From Flavobacterium wongokense (GTDB lineage Bacteria > Bacteroidota > Bacteroidia > Flavobacteriales > Flavobacteriaceae): 64,000 nt of DNA. The notes below the pieces were generated by a model. It saw nothing but the letters and a program-made list of their open reading frames with translations, was not told the DNA's origin and ran no database searches. The DNA lies in the NCBI RefSeq assembly GCF_021608265.1, contig NZ_JAKIHP010000001.1, positions 62,001 to 126,000 of the forward strand, read 5' to 3'. The position numbers and the translations under genes are program-made. This document shows positions 24,541-33,257 of this stretch, one piece after another (the first letter of the stretch is position 1; each line of letters opens with the position of its first letter).

Positions 24541-25292
24541 TGAGACAAAAGATTGTTGCAGGGAATTGGAAAATGCACAAGAATGCTGAAGAAACCGAAG
24601 ATTTATTAAACGAACTCATCGACAAACTGCCTCATGATATTGAAGCCCAAATTATTGTAGCACCTACATTTACAAATCTTGCTTCGGCTGTTGACCATTT
24701 GGAATTTACCAATATTGGCGTGGCTGCGCAAAATATGAGCCAGTTCGAAAGTGGTGCTTACACAGGAGAGATTTCAGCTGACATGCTCAAAAGCATTGGT
24801 GTAAATACGGTTTTGATTGGACATTCTGAGCGTCGCGCTTATTTCAATGAAACCGATTTCATTTTAGCTGATAAGGTAACCACAGCTCTTAAAAACAATA
24901 TGACTGTGATTTTTTGCTTTGGCGAAGAATTAAAGGACCGACAAAACAAACAGCATTTTAATGTTGTTGAAAATCAATTACGCGACGGCTTGTTCCATAT
25001 TAAAGACAAAGATTGGGAGCAAATCGTTTTGGCTTATGAACCGGTTTGGGCAATTGGAACCGGAGAAACAGCGACACCAGACCAAGCTCAGGAAATGCAC
25101 AGATTCATCAGGGAAACGGTAAGGCATACTTTTGGAAGCAATGTTGCCGAAGATGTTTCAATACTTTACGGAGGAAGCGTCAAGCCTGAAAATGCCAAAG
25201 AAATTTTTTCTAAAACTGATGTTGACGGAGGATTAATTGGTGGTGCTGCATTAAAGGCATCGGACTTTGCAGCTATTGTAAGTTCTATATAA
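24540..25292 (+). CDS. tpiA: Triosephosphate isomerase
   Basis: 250 residues, the usual length. Active-site parts are NWKMHK (Lys11), LIGHSERRAYF (His) and AYEPVWAIGTG (Glu plus flexible loop). LYGGSVKPENA and GGLIGGAALKA bind the phosphate. It interconverts dihydroxyacetone phosphate and glyceraldehyde 3-phosphate. It is coupled to the TlpA-like gene. Confidence 0.97.
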   Translation: MRQKIVAGNWKMHKNAEETEDLLNELIDKLPHDIEAQIIVAPTFTNLASAVDHLEFTNIGVAAQNMSQFESGAYTGEISADMLKSIGVNTVLIGHSERRAYFNETDFILADKVTTALKNNMTVIFCFGEELKDRQNKQHFNVVENQLRDGLFHIKDKDWEQIVLAYEPVWAIGTGETATPDQAQEMHRFIRETVRHTFGSNVAEDVSILYGGSVKPENAKEIFSKTDVDGGLIGGAALKASDFAAIVSSI

Positions 25293-25442
25293 GAAAAATA
25301 ATGTTATAATTTTTAGAATTCAATATTTTTAAAGGTTTTTTCCTATAAAAATAGTTAAATTTTACACTTTAACGATTTTTTTTGCATTTAAACGAACGTT
25401 TCCGTTATTTTTACTCCATAATCTACTAAAGTCAAAATTAAA

Positions 25443-25913
25443 ATGAAAACAAGATTCGCCCTAATTCTTGTGTTTGTTTTTTCGCTTAGCGTTAAAGCAC
25501 AGATTGAAACGCAAAAAAGGTTTCAATCGGATTCCAGGAAATATTATGTTTGGAACAATGAGTACGATAAATACGAATTGAAGGAAACTGAGTATGAAAA
25601 CTCTATTATTGACATTCGTGAAATTGGGTCAAAAACAAACGGTTACATTGCCATCAGCATGATTGACAATGGCGTGGTTCGTTTGCATCATGGTTCCATC
25701 TATGAGTTTACACAAACCAGTGAAGAAGAAGGAACCTGGTTGATCCGTTCCAAATTCATGAGAGCCAAATTGGTTTACAATCCAAAAGAAAATACTATTA
25801 CCTATTTATATGATGCAGAAAACAAACGCTACAGCAAGCTGATGATTTTTTCTGTAGTTCCGGATGCAGCTCCAAATGCTGGCCTAAAATCCGTTGCAAA
25901 ATCTGACGATTAA
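25443..25913 (+). CDS. Secreted hypothetical protein
   Basis: 156 residues with a signal peptide ending SVKAQ (about residue 19). The mature protein is beta-rich with many Tyr and Asn (YYVWNNEYDKYELKETEYEN). I know of no named domain. It lies alone between tpiA and prmA, and the 150-bp gap before it is AT-rich with no clear promoter motif. Confidence 0.6.
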   Translation: MKTRFALILVFVFSLSVKAQIETQKRFQSDSRKYYVWNNEYDKYELKETEYENSIIDIREIGSKTNGYIAISMIDNGVVRLHHGSIYEFTQTSEEEGTWLIRSKFMRAKLVYNPKENTITYLYDAENKRYSKLMIFSVVPDAAPNAGLKSVAKSDD

Positions 25914-25952
25914 TTTTTTGTAAAATGGCATCACAGTCACATCGTTGATTGT

Positions 25953-25960
25953 TACCTTTG
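25953..25960 (+). promoter_or_regulatory. -7 promoter element for prmA
   Basis: TACCTTTG, a perfect TAnnTTTG match, 14 bp before the prmA ATG, implying a very short leader. No -33 TTG at standard spacing. Confidence 0.4.
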
Positions 25961-25974
25961 CAAAAATTTTATCA

Positions 25975-26808
25975 ATGTCAAACATATATTTAGCATACCA
26001 TTTTTCGGTGGAGCCAAAAGAACTGGGTTCCGAAATTTTAATCGCAGAACTTGGCGAAAAACCTTTTGAAAGTTTCATTGAAACCGAAACGGGATTTAGC
26101 GCCTTTATTCAAAAAGACCTTTGGACTAAAGATATATTAGATGATATTTATTTGTTACATAATCCTGACTTCACTATTTCCCACACAATCGAAGAAATTG
26201 ACCAAGTCAATTGGAATGAGGAATGGGAAAAGAACTTCGAAGCCATCGATGTAGACGGTAAATGCCATGTGCGTGCTCCCTTCCATCCAAAAACCAACGC
26301 CGAATTTGATATTGTAATCGAACCCAAAATGAGTTTTGGCACAGGTCATCATGAAACTACACATATGATGATTCAACACCTTTTAGAGATTGATGTAACC
26401 AACATGAAAACCCTTGACATGGGTTGCGGCACAGCTATTTTGGCCATTCTTGCCGAAATGAAAGGTGCCAAACCAATCGACGCCATTGATATTGACAATT
26501 GGTGTTACCTGAATTCCATTGAAAATGCGGAACGCAATGGCTGCAGGGAGATTTCAGTTTATGAAGGTGACGCTATGCTATTGAAAGGGAAAAAATACGA
26601 TTTAATCATCGCCAACATCAACCGCAATATTTTGCTAAACGACATGCAGCAATACGTTGACTGTTTGAATAAAAACGGAATCCTGTTATTAAGCGGATTT
26701 TACACTGAAGACATTCCCTACATCGATGCTTCGTGCACTGAAAAAGGTTTGACTTTTGTTAAAAAATTTGAAAGAAATAATTGGACTTCGCTTAAATATG
26801 TAAATTAG
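25975..26808 (+). CDS. prmA: Ribosomal protein L11 methyltransferase
   Basis: 277 residues from ATG 25975 (MSNIYLAYHFSVEP), preferred over a frame start ten codons upstream that would include the promoter. The N-terminal L11-binding domain is followed by the SAM domain: EPKMSFGTGHHETTHMM, TLDMGCGTAILAILAEMKGA, and IIANINRNIL (NxN motif). It trimethylates ribosomal protein L11. clpS follows after a 28-bp gap, with its own -7 element. Confidence 0.93.
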   Translation: MSNIYLAYHFSVEPKELGSEILIAELGEKPFESFIETETGFSAFIQKDLWTKDILDDIYLLHNPDFTISHTIEEIDQVNWNEEWEKNFEAIDVDGKCHVRAPFHPKTNAEFDIVIEPKMSFGTGHHETTHMMIQHLLEIDVTNMKTLDMGCGTAILAILAEMKGAKPIDAIDIDNWCYLNSIENAERNGCREISVYEGDAMLLKGKKYDLIIANINRNILLNDMQQYVDCLNKNGILLLSGFYTEDIPYIDASCTEKGLTFVKKFERNNWTSLKYVN

Positions 26809-26814
26809 CCATCG

Positions 26815-26822
26815 TAAATTTG
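26815..26822 (+). promoter_or_regulatory. -7 promoter element for clpS
   Basis: TAAATTTG, a perfect match, 14 bp before ATG 26837. Like that of prmA, it implies a short leader. Confidence 0.4.
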
Positions 26823-26836
26823 CAGGGTAAAACGAA

Positions 26837-27118
26837 ATGAAAATGAGTACTATAGAAAAAACTAAAGAAGACGTTTTAGTCGAAGAACAAGTAGGAATCA
26901 ATAACGAAATCGTATTGTACAATGATGATGTCAACACTTTTGACCATGTGATTGACACTTTAATCCGTGTCTGCCAACACACTTCAGAACAGGCGGAACA
27001 ATGCGCTATTTTGGTCCACTACAAAGGAAAATGCACCGTAAAAACAGGTTCGTTTGACGAACTGAAACCACAATGTACCCAACTTTTGGAAGCGGGCTTA
27101 AGTGCAGAGATTATTTAA
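26837..27118 (+). CDS. clpS: ClpS adaptor of the ClpAP/ClpCP protease
   Basis: 93 residues with a flexible N-terminal tail. The ClpS core has IVLYNDDVNTFDHVIDTLIR (the N-end degron pocket), then CQHTSEQAEQCAILVHYKGKC. It delivers N-degron substrates to a Clp protease. ATG at 26843 is an equally possible start. The last 8 bases overlap the convergent gene at 27111. Confidence 0.93.
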   Translation: MKMSTIEKTKEDVLVEEQVGINNEIVLYNDDVNTFDHVIDTLIRVCQHTSEQAEQCAILVHYKGKCTVKTGSFDELKPQCTQLLEAGLSAEII

Positions 27119-27536
27119 ACTTCCAGTCAAATTCGTCATTGTCATTGATAATGGCACCAATTTCTACACGAATGATGTCATTGTATTCCGATTGCAGGAT
27201 TAACCAATTGCTTTCGTTGAAATGATTTTCGGTGGTGTCGAAATCTTCTTTGGTCCAGGATTTAAAAGGCAATGCCGATTTTGTTTCTTCAATATTTTTA
27301 CCAATGACTTTCCTGTCCAAAATTGTCAAATCAGGATGCGAACAAATAATGTAACCCAAACGAAAATCCTCATCTTCATAAAAGGTTAAGCTCCATTTCT
27401 GTTCGTTGTAAAGACAGATAACATTGCCGTCTTCGTCATTGTATTGCTTGTCTGGCTTTCCATATAACACTTCAACATCCTTTTGTTTCATACCAAAAAG
27501 CAATTCCGCGATTCCGTTTTTCAGATTGATAATCAT
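27111..27536 (-). CDS. Hypothetical cytosolic protein
   Basis: 141 residues, acidic, no signal peptide. FGMKQKDVEVLYGKPDKQYNDE resembles a short repeat found in small immunity-like or SMI1-type proteins, but this is not enough for a call. It overlaps clpS tail to tail by 8 bp and is divergent from ygiD. Confidence 0.55.
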   Translation of the reverse strand: MIINLKNGIAELLFGMKQKDVEVLYGKPDKQYNDEDGNVICLYNEQKWSLTFYEDEDFRLGYIICSHPDLTILDRKVIGKNIEETKSALPFKSWTKEDFDTTENHFNESNWLILQSEYNDIIRVEIGAIINDNDEFDWKFK

Positions 27537-27607
27537 AGTTTTTAATTTAACAGCAAAGGTCGCAAAGTTTTAATCAAAGTTGAAAATAGATTGATTAAAT
27601 TTACGTT

Positions 27608-28438
27608 ATGCAAAACCTCAACAACCTAAAGCAATTTTCAGACAGTTTACACAATTCGGAACGAATGCCCTTGTTATTCCTTGGACACGGCAGCCCGATG
27701 AACGCCATTGAGGAAAATGAGTTTGTTACAGGTTTTAGGAATGTCGCCAAAACACTACCCAAACCTACAGCAATAATTTGCATATCTGCGCATTGGTTTA
27801 CCAACGGTACCAAAGTTACTGCCATGGAAATGCCACAAACCATCCATGATTTTGGTGGATTTCCCAAACCGCTATACGAGGTGCAATATCCCGCAAAAGG
27901 AAGTCCGGAACTGGCTGAAATTACTCAACATCTCTTAGAACCCGCTTTGGTGGAACTTGATGAAAAATGGGGATTGGACCATGGTGCGTGGTCGGTTTTA
28001 AGGCATTTGTATCCCAACGCCGACATTCCTGTAATCCAACTGAGCATTGATTACACAAAGCCGGCTCAATATCATTTTGATTTGGCACAAAAACTAAGCA
28101 AACTCCGCGAAAAAGGAATTCTGATTATTGGTAGTGGCAATATCGTGCACAACCTCAGATTGGTTGATTTTCAGAATTTCCATAAAGATGATTATGGCTA
28201 TGACTGGGCCATTGAAGCCCGAAGCGTATTAAACAATTATCTTCTACAGGGCGATTTTCAGTCGCTTATTGATTACGAGAAACAATCTTCTGCCATAAAG
28301 CTCGCCGTTCCATCGCCAGATCATTACCTACCCTTGATTTATACTTTGGCACTCAAACAAAAAAATGAAGAGCTTTCCTTATTCAATGATAAATTACTTG
28401 CGGGAAGCCTGAGCATGACTTCAGTAAGGATTGGTTGA
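27608..28438 (+). CDS. ygiD: 4,5-DOPA dioxygenase extradiol-type protein (YgiD/LigB)
   Basis: 276 residues of the class III extradiol dioxygenase (LigB) fold. Metal-site regions are LFLGHGSPMNAIE, CISAHWFTNG, GLDHGAWSVLRHLYP and IIGSGNIVHNLR, and PSPDHYLPLIY supplies a late His. YgiD cleaves L-DOPA extradiol in vitro; the natural substrate here is unknown. TAAATTTA just upstream (near -7) is one base off the promoter motif. It is a single gene, divergent from the 27536 gene. Confidence 0.85.
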   Translation: MQNLNNLKQFSDSLHNSERMPLLFLGHGSPMNAIEENEFVTGFRNVAKTLPKPTAIICISAHWFTNGTKVTAMEMPQTIHDFGGFPKPLYEVQYPAKGSPELAEITQHLLEPALVELDEKWGLDHGAWSVLRHLYPNADIPVIQLSIDYTKPAQYHFDLAQKLSKLREKGILIIGSGNIVHNLRLVDFQNFHKDDYGYDWAIEARSVLNNYLLQGDFQSLIDYEKQSSAIKLAVPSPDHYLPLIYTLALKQKNEELSLFNDKLLAGSLSMTSVRIG

Positions 28439-28519
28439 TAATCCTATAAATCTCAGGGGAAATACTGTAAAGCTTTAGGGGTTGCATTTTACTAATTTTA
28501 TTATCTAAACAAAACGATA

Positions 28520-28918
28520 ATGAAAACAAAATGCTACTTCCTTTTATTTGTGCTCTCATTTGTCAGCATATCATTTGCACAAACCCAAACGCAGCTTAAT
28601 GAAAAGGCATACGCCAATTATAAAAAAGCGGATGCTGAACTCAATACGGTTTACAACAGGATACTCAAAGGATACCAATCCGATGCAGAGTTTATCAGAA
28701 ACCTCAAGAAATCACAAAAAATCTGGATTGCATTCCGCGATGCCGAGATGCTGGTAAAATATCCCAACAGAGGCTCAGGCACTTATGCCACTTCCCACCA
28801 AATGTGCTGGTACAATTACATTACTGACCTTACCAGAAAAAGAACTAAAGAACTCAACGTATGGCTTCTAAGGGTTGAAGAGGGTGATGTATGTGCCGGT
28901 TCAGTAAAAACTAGATAA
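28520..28918 (+). CDS. LprI-like (DUF1311) secreted protein
   Basis: 132 residues with a signal peptide ending SFAQ (residue 20). The mature part has the LprI N-domain pattern: AYANYKKADAELNTVYNRIL, then LKKSQKIWIAFRDAE and a paired-Cys end (QMCWYN, DVCAGS). LprI of Mycobacterium inhibits lysozyme; that activity is not implied for all members. A small membrane gene follows after 16 bp. Confidence 0.75.
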   Translation: MKTKCYFLLFVLSFVSISFAQTQTQLNEKAYANYKKADAELNTVYNRILKGYQSDAEFIRNLKKSQKIWIAFRDAEMLVKYPNRGSGTYATSHQMCWYNYITDLTRKRTKELNVWLLRVEEGDVCAGSVKTR

Positions 28919-28934
28919 TTTAAAATCAAACGAT

Positions 28935-29159
28935 ATGAATGCAACTAAACTCATAGGAGCCTTATTGATTATAGTCGCTATAATGGCTGGTTATATTGGG
29001 CTGAATAAGATTGCTGACAGCACTAAAGAAATCAATTTCCTTGGTCTGAAGATTAATGCTTCAGACGAATCAGGGAAACAGGAAGGTTTTATGTATGTTG
29101 GAGCCGCCATTTTGCTTTTTGCGGGCGGAATCTATACGATGAGGGCAAAGAAGCCTTAA
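28935..29159 (+). CDS. Small two-helix membrane protein (DUF3185-like)
   Basis: 74 residues with helices at about 5-24 and 51-69 and a short polar loop. The LLIIVAIMAGYIGLNKIADS and FMYVGAAILLFAGGIYT segments match DUF3185 from memory. Likely co-transcribed with the LprI-like gene. It ends exactly where the convergent regulator ends. Confidence 0.6.
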   Translation: MNATKLIGALLIIVAIMAGYIGLNKIADSTKEINFLGLKINASDESGKQEGFMYVGAAILLFAGGIYTMRAKKP

Positions 29160-30146
29160 TTAATTTAAAACCAAATCCTTGTTATACCTGTTTTTGTATT
29201 CTATAGGGGACATTCCTGTAATTTTGCGAAATACTTCCCGAAAAGCTTTGACATCAGCATAACCTACTTCGTACATCACTTCGTTGATGGTTTTCCTGCT
29301 GGTTTCAAAGGCCTTTTTTGCCGATTCAATTTTTACGCGTTGCGAATATTCCAAAGGGGTGTTTCCGGTTGCTTTGATAAACCTTCTGTCAAAATTACGC
29401 CTTCCCACCGAAAATTTATCAGCAAGGTGTTCCATTGAAATTTTTTCCTGCAGGTTATTTTCTATATAAGCCTGAGCCTCCTGCACCATAACATCGTTAT
29501 GCGACTTTTGCCCGGTAAATATCGTAAAAGGTGACTGGGTGTTGCGGTCGATTTCAATCTGGCAAAGTTTGGCACAATAAATCGCCGTTTCCCTATCGTA
29601 ATATTTCTCAATCAGATAGACAATCAAATTCAGTAGTGAAAATGCACCGCCATTGGTGTAAATACCGTTCTCATCTGTAATAAGCTTGTCAGTCTGTAAA
29701 TTGACTTTCGGAAACATCGTCCGGAATGTATTGTCTGCAGCCCAATGGGTCGAACAGCTTTTTCCATCGAGTAAACCTGTCGCCGCCAAAAGAAAAGCGC
29801 CTGTGCACATAGAAGCCACTTCGGCACCTTGTCCATACTGCTTTGTTATCCAGTCAAGAATGGGTTGGTTTTGCTGAATGGAAAATTGATAATCATAATT
29901 ATCCAAGGCTCCAATTATAATAAGGTTGGTTTTGGTAACTTCAGTAATATTGGTGTGTGGCTTGACCATAAATACGCCATTATGGAATTCTACTGTATCT
30001 GAAATTCCAACCAGTTGAATCTTGAACAAATCTTCCCCATGAATCGATTTCCAATAGGCGTTGGCAAAATTGAAAACCTTATAAGTGCAGACGATACTGC
30101 TTATTTTACTGTGTCCTACAGGAACTAATACTGATAGATGTTTCAT
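29160..30146 (-). CDS. GlxA-type AraC/XylS transcriptional regulator
   Basis: 328 residues from ATG 30146 (MKHLSVLVPVG), preferred over six codons upstream. The N-terminal DJ-1/PfpI-like domain includes VASMCTGAFLLAATGLLDG, where Cys corresponds to the nucleophile of class I amidotransferases. The C-terminal AraC domain has two helix-turn-helices, ISMEHLADKFSVGRRNFDRR and INEVMYEVGYADVKAFREVF. It is divergent from a DinB/SRPBCC gene pair, and an inverted repeat lies between them, so it probably controls both directions. Confidence 0.85.
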   Translation of the reverse strand: MKHLSVLVPVGHSKISSIVCTYKVFNFANAYWKSIHGEDLFKIQLVGISDTVEFHNGVFMVKPHTNITEVTKTNLIIIGALDNYDYQFSIQQNQPILDWITKQYGQGAEVASMCTGAFLLAATGLLDGKSCSTHWAADNTFRTMFPKVNLQTDKLITDENGIYTNGGAFSLLNLIVYLIEKYYDRETAIYCAKLCQIEIDRNTQSPFTIFTGQKSHNDVMVQEAQAYIENNLQEKISMEHLADKFSVGRRNFDRRFIKATGNTPLEYSQRVKIESAKKAFETSRKTINEVMYEVGYADVKAFREVFRKITGMSPIEYKNRYNKDLVLN

Positions 30147-30200
30147 GATAAATAATTTTATCAAAGATAAACAATAACAATGTCCAAATCAACCCATTAC

Positions 30201-30248
30201 AATGTCTATTTTACACAGTATTTAAGTGTAATTTAGACAATACATTTG
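30201..30248. promoter_or_regulatory. Inverted-repeat operator and -7 element for the DinB operon
   Basis: Two 16-bp arms, 30201-30216 and 30226-30241, match at 13 of 16 positions around a 9-nt spacer; the cores are TGTCTA and TTACAC with their complements. The right arm runs straight into TACATTTG (30241-30248), a perfect -7 motif. Binding by the divergent GlxA-type regulator is inferred. Confidence 0.55.
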
Positions 30249-30283
30249 CATCAAACATTATTAATCATTTAAAAAACAAACAA

Positions 30284-30763
30284 ATGGACACAAATCAAAT
30301 TATAATCAAAATGGTGCTCGACCGTTGGGACGGATCTATTACCAATTTCAACAAAATACTAGATTCGCTTAGCGACGAGCAATTACAAAAGGAAATAGCA
30401 CCAGGTAAAAACCGAGGCATTTATTTATTGGGACACCTTATCGCCGTGCATGATGACATGCTGATATTGTTGGATATGGGTGAAAAAATGTATCCGCAAT
30501 TGAATGAACCTTTTATAAAATCTCCGGACAAGGCAGTAAGTCAACTCCCTTCAGCATCAGAACTGAGAAGTTTTTGGAATAAACAGAATGAGGCACTAAA
30601 CCAAAAATTTGCTAACTTAACTACAGAAGAATGGTTTGCAAAGCATACTGCAGTTTCTTCCGAAGATTTCGCTAATGAACCACATCGCAATAAACTGAAT
30701 ATCATCATTACAAGGACTTCGCATCTTCAATACCATAGCGGACAATTAGTATTACTTAAATAA
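30284..30763 (+). CDS. DinB-family four-helix protein
   Basis: 159 residues. The DinB pattern is visible in LDRWDGSITNFNKILDSL, a metal-ligand His in YLLGHLIAVHDDML, and TRTSHLQYHSGQLVLL at the C-terminal helix. DinB-like proteins bind a metal through three His and often act as thiol-dependent transferases; the substrate is unknown. A SRPBCC gene follows 6 bp later. Control by the divergent GlxA-like regulator is likely. Confidence 0.8.
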   Translation: MDTNQIIIKMVLDRWDGSITNFNKILDSLSDEQLQKEIAPGKNRGIYLLGHLIAVHDDMLILLDMGEKMYPQLNEPFIKSPDKAVSQLPSASELRSFWNKQNEALNQKFANLTTEEWFAKHTAVSSEDFANEPHRNKLNIIITRTSHLQYHSGQLVLLK

Positions 30764-30769
30764 AAACCC

Positions 30770-31255
30770 ATGACAACAACAGATTTCACCTCTACAATAA
30801 TCGTAGATAAGACTCCGGCAGAAGTTTTTGATGCTGTTACCAACGTCCGCGGATGGTGGTCAGAAGAAATTGAGGGCAACACCAGTAAAATTAATGATGT
30901 TTTCAATTATCATTATGAAGACATGCATCGTTGTAAAATGAAGTTAATTGAAGTAATTCCAAATGAAGTTATCGTTTGGCATGTATTGGAAAATTATTTC
31001 AGTTTCATAGAAGATGATAAGGAATGGACCGATGACAAGGTAATTTTTGAAATCACTAAAGTTGGCGATAAAACGCAGCTTCAGATGACGCATGTTGGCT
31101 TGACTCCGCAAAATGAATGTTACAAAGCCTGTAATGATGGCTGGACCTATTACATACAAACCAGTTTAAAAAGCCTCATTGAAACCGGAAAAGGAATGCC
31201 AAATGCTAAAGACACAGCGCGGACTGAAACCGAGAAAAAGCTTTCTGGAAAATAA
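30770..31255 (+). CDS. SRPBCC / AHSA1-like domain protein
   Basis: 161 residues with VDKTPAEVFDAVTNVRGWWS as the first strand-helix and TQLQMTHVGLTPQNECYKACNDGWTYYI near the end, typical of AHSA1-type START-like proteins. It is the second gene of the DinB operon; such pairs often occur next to an AraC-type regulator. Ligand unknown. Confidence 0.78.
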   Translation: MTTTDFTSTIIVDKTPAEVFDAVTNVRGWWSEEIEGNTSKINDVFNYHYEDMHRCKMKLIEVIPNEVIVWHVLENYFSFIEDDKEWTDDKVIFEITKVGDKTQLQMTHVGLTPQNECYKACNDGWTYYIQTSLKSLIETGKGMPNAKDTARTETEKKLSGK

Positions 31256-31272
31256 AGTGGTTCTAATTAGTA

Positions 31273-32451
31273 TTAATACTCAAATTTTCCAAACTCACTA
31301 GCAATAGTGAGTTTTTTGTTTTCAGAGGCTTCAACCCTTCCCACAATTTGGGCATCAACACCAAATGATTTTGAGATTTCAATGATATCATTAGCTATTT
31401 CGCTTGGAACGTATAATTCCATTCGGTGGCCGCAATTGAAAACCTGGTACATTTCCTTCCAATCGGTTTTAGATTGTTCCTGGATCAGTTTGAATAATGG
31501 TGGTACCGGAAATAGATTGTCTTTGATGACATGGACATTATCTACAAAATGCAGCACTTTGGTTTGGGCGCCACCAGAACAATGCACCATTCCGTGAATG
31601 TCTTTCGGAGTGTATTTATCTAAAACAGCCTTGATGATTGGCGCGTAAGTCCGTGTTGGAGACAGTACCAATTTTCCGGCATCAATCGGAGAATTTTCAA
31701 CTTCATCGGTCAGTTTTACATTTCCCGAATAAACCAAATCTGTTGGAACCGAACTGTCAAAACTTTCCGGATACTTATTGGCTAAATATTTGGCAAAAAC
31801 ATCATGGCGCGCCGAGGTCAAACCATTGCTTCCCATTCCGCCGTTATAGCTTTTCTCATATTTGGCCTGGCCAAAAGAAGCCAAACCTACAATCACATCT
31901 CCAGCTTTTATATTGGCATTGTCTACGACCTCACTGCGTTTCATTCGGGCTGTAACCGTCGAATCTACGATAATCGTCCGCACTAAATCGCCAACATCTG
32001 CAGTTTCGCCACCAGTAGAATGAATGGTTACGCCAAAAGATTTCAATTCGGTTATCAATTCTTCGGTTCCGTTGATGATTGCAGATAGCACTTCACCCGG
32101 AATCAGGTTTTTGTTCCTGCCAATCGTTGAAGAAAGCATGATGTTATCAGTCGCGCCCACGCAAAGCAAATCGTCAATATTCATAATCAATGCATCCTGC
32201 GCAATGCCTTTCCAAACCGAAATATCTCCGGTTTCCTTCCAGTACAAATAAGCCAAAGACGATTTGGTTCCCGCACCGTCAGCGTGCATGATAAGGCAGT
32301 AATCCTCATCATTCGTTAAGTAATCAGGGACAATTTTGCAGAAAGCTTTTGGAAATAAACCTTTGTCGATGTTTTTAATAGCGTTGTGGACATCTTCCTT
32401 TGAAGCCGAAACCCCACGAAGATTGTAACGTTGACTGTTATCAGAGCTCAT
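31273..32451 (-). CDS. purM: Phosphoribosylformylglycinamidine cyclo-ligase (AIR synthase)
   Basis: 392 residues, longer than the about 345 of E. coli PurM but typical of Bacteroidota as I recall. Key parts are YCLIMHADGAGTKSSLAYLY (ATP/FGAM site), QDALIMNIDDLLCVGA, HSTGGETADVGDLVRTI and GMGSNGLTSARHDVF. It makes AIR from FGAM in purine synthesis, as PurA does later in the pathway, though the two genes are 31 kb apart. It is monocistronic. Confidence 0.88.
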   Translation of the reverse strand: MSSDNSQRYNLRGVSASKEDVHNAIKNIDKGLFPKAFCKIVPDYLTNDEDYCLIMHADGAGTKSSLAYLYWKETGDISVWKGIAQDALIMNIDDLLCVGATDNIMLSSTIGRNKNLIPGEVLSAIINGTEELITELKSFGVTIHSTGGETADVGDLVRTIIVDSTVTARMKRSEVVDNANIKAGDVIVGLASFGQAKYEKSYNGGMGSNGLTSARHDVFAKYLANKYPESFDSSVPTDLVYSGNVKLTDEVENSPIDAGKLVLSPTRTYAPIIKAVLDKYTPKDIHGMVHCSGGAQTKVLHFVDNVHVIKDNLFPVPPLFKLIQEQSKTDWKEMYQVFNCGHRMELYVPSEIANDIIEISKSFGVDAQIVGRVEASENKKLTIASEFGKFEY

Positions 32452-32474
32452 GTGTAGTAGTTAGTTGTGTGCGG

Positions 32475-32482
32475 CAAAGATA
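32475..32482 (-). promoter_or_regulatory. -7 promoter element for purM
   Basis: TATCTTTG on the minus strand, a perfect match, 24 bp before the purM ATG. A TTG lies 15 bp further upstream (32498-32500), slightly close. Confidence 0.45.
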
Positions 32483-32486
32483 AAAT

Positions 32487-33257
32487 TTATTTCTCTACAA
32501 TCAGAATTTCAACGCGACGGTTTTCGTCTTCTTCCTGTGGTGTTTTTTCCGGGATTGGATGAATGGGCCTTGTATTGGCAAATCCTTTAAAAGTCATTCG
32601 CTTCCTATCGATTTTGTTGCGCAGCAGGTAACTGTAAATTGCACGTGCACGCGCTGTCGAAACATCGGCTACATCGCCTTTGGTTTGGCAGCAGATATGC
32701 CCCTGGATCTCAATCTTAAGTTTAGGGTTCTCTTCCATCGCGCAACGAAGGTCAATCAGCGTTGGATCGGATTTCGGTACGATTCGTGCCGAATTGTTGA
32801 AGAAATAAATATTGGGAAGCGTAATATGTTCGCCCACTTTGGATTCCTTTATCTTTTTGGTCAATTCACTTTCGACAGGAATTACCAAAGGTTCTTTATA
32901 AAAGATGGTTACTTTTCTATTTTCTGCCTGGATTTTGGATTGCTTGAATTCTTTACCAAAAGCAACCTTCTCTAAATCCTTGCTGAATTTCAAACCGCTT
33001 TTTTCCAGTAGGACATGGACATTTTCGATGCGTCTTTCGGCTAATTTTTTATTGTAATTTTTAGTATCAACACTGTCGCAATAGCCCAATAGCTTTATAA
33101 TTTCGGAATTCTTATTGTTGGCAATCCATTCGTTGATTTCGAGAATTGATGTTTGGTTTGGGAAATCCTTGTTGAAATCAAAAAAAACCTCAACCTGTTT
33201 CTGTCCAAATGATTTGAAGGAGATTAGAAAAAATAATATGACGATTTTTAGCTTCAT
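32487..33257 (-). CDS. Double OmpA-domain secreted protein (third of three)
   Basis: 256 residues with a signal peptide (ending KSFGQ). It contains two OmpA-like peptidoglycan-binding-type domains. The first (about 20-125) starts VFFDFNKDFPNQ and has LLGYCDSVDTKNYNKKLAERR; the second (about 145-256) has IEIQGHICCQ, ARARAIYSYL and ENRRVEILIVEK. The second domain has Cys-Cys where OmpA proteins have Thr-Asp. No beta-barrel or lipobox. It overlaps the upstream gene by 4 bp. Likely periplasmic; may contact cell wall. Confidence 0.8.
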   Translation of the reverse strand: MKLKIVILFFLISFKSFGQKQVEVFFDFNKDFPNQTSILEINEWIANNKNSEIIKLLGYCDSVDTKNYNKKLAERRIENVHVLLEKSGLKFSKDLEKVAFGKEFKQSKIQAENRKVTIFYKEPLVIPVESELTKKIKESKVGEHITLPNIYFFNNSARIVPKSDPTLIDLRCAMEENPKLKIEIQGHICCQTKGDVADVSTARARAIYSYLLRNKIDRKRMTFKGFANTRPIHPIPEKTPQEEDENRRVEILIVEK

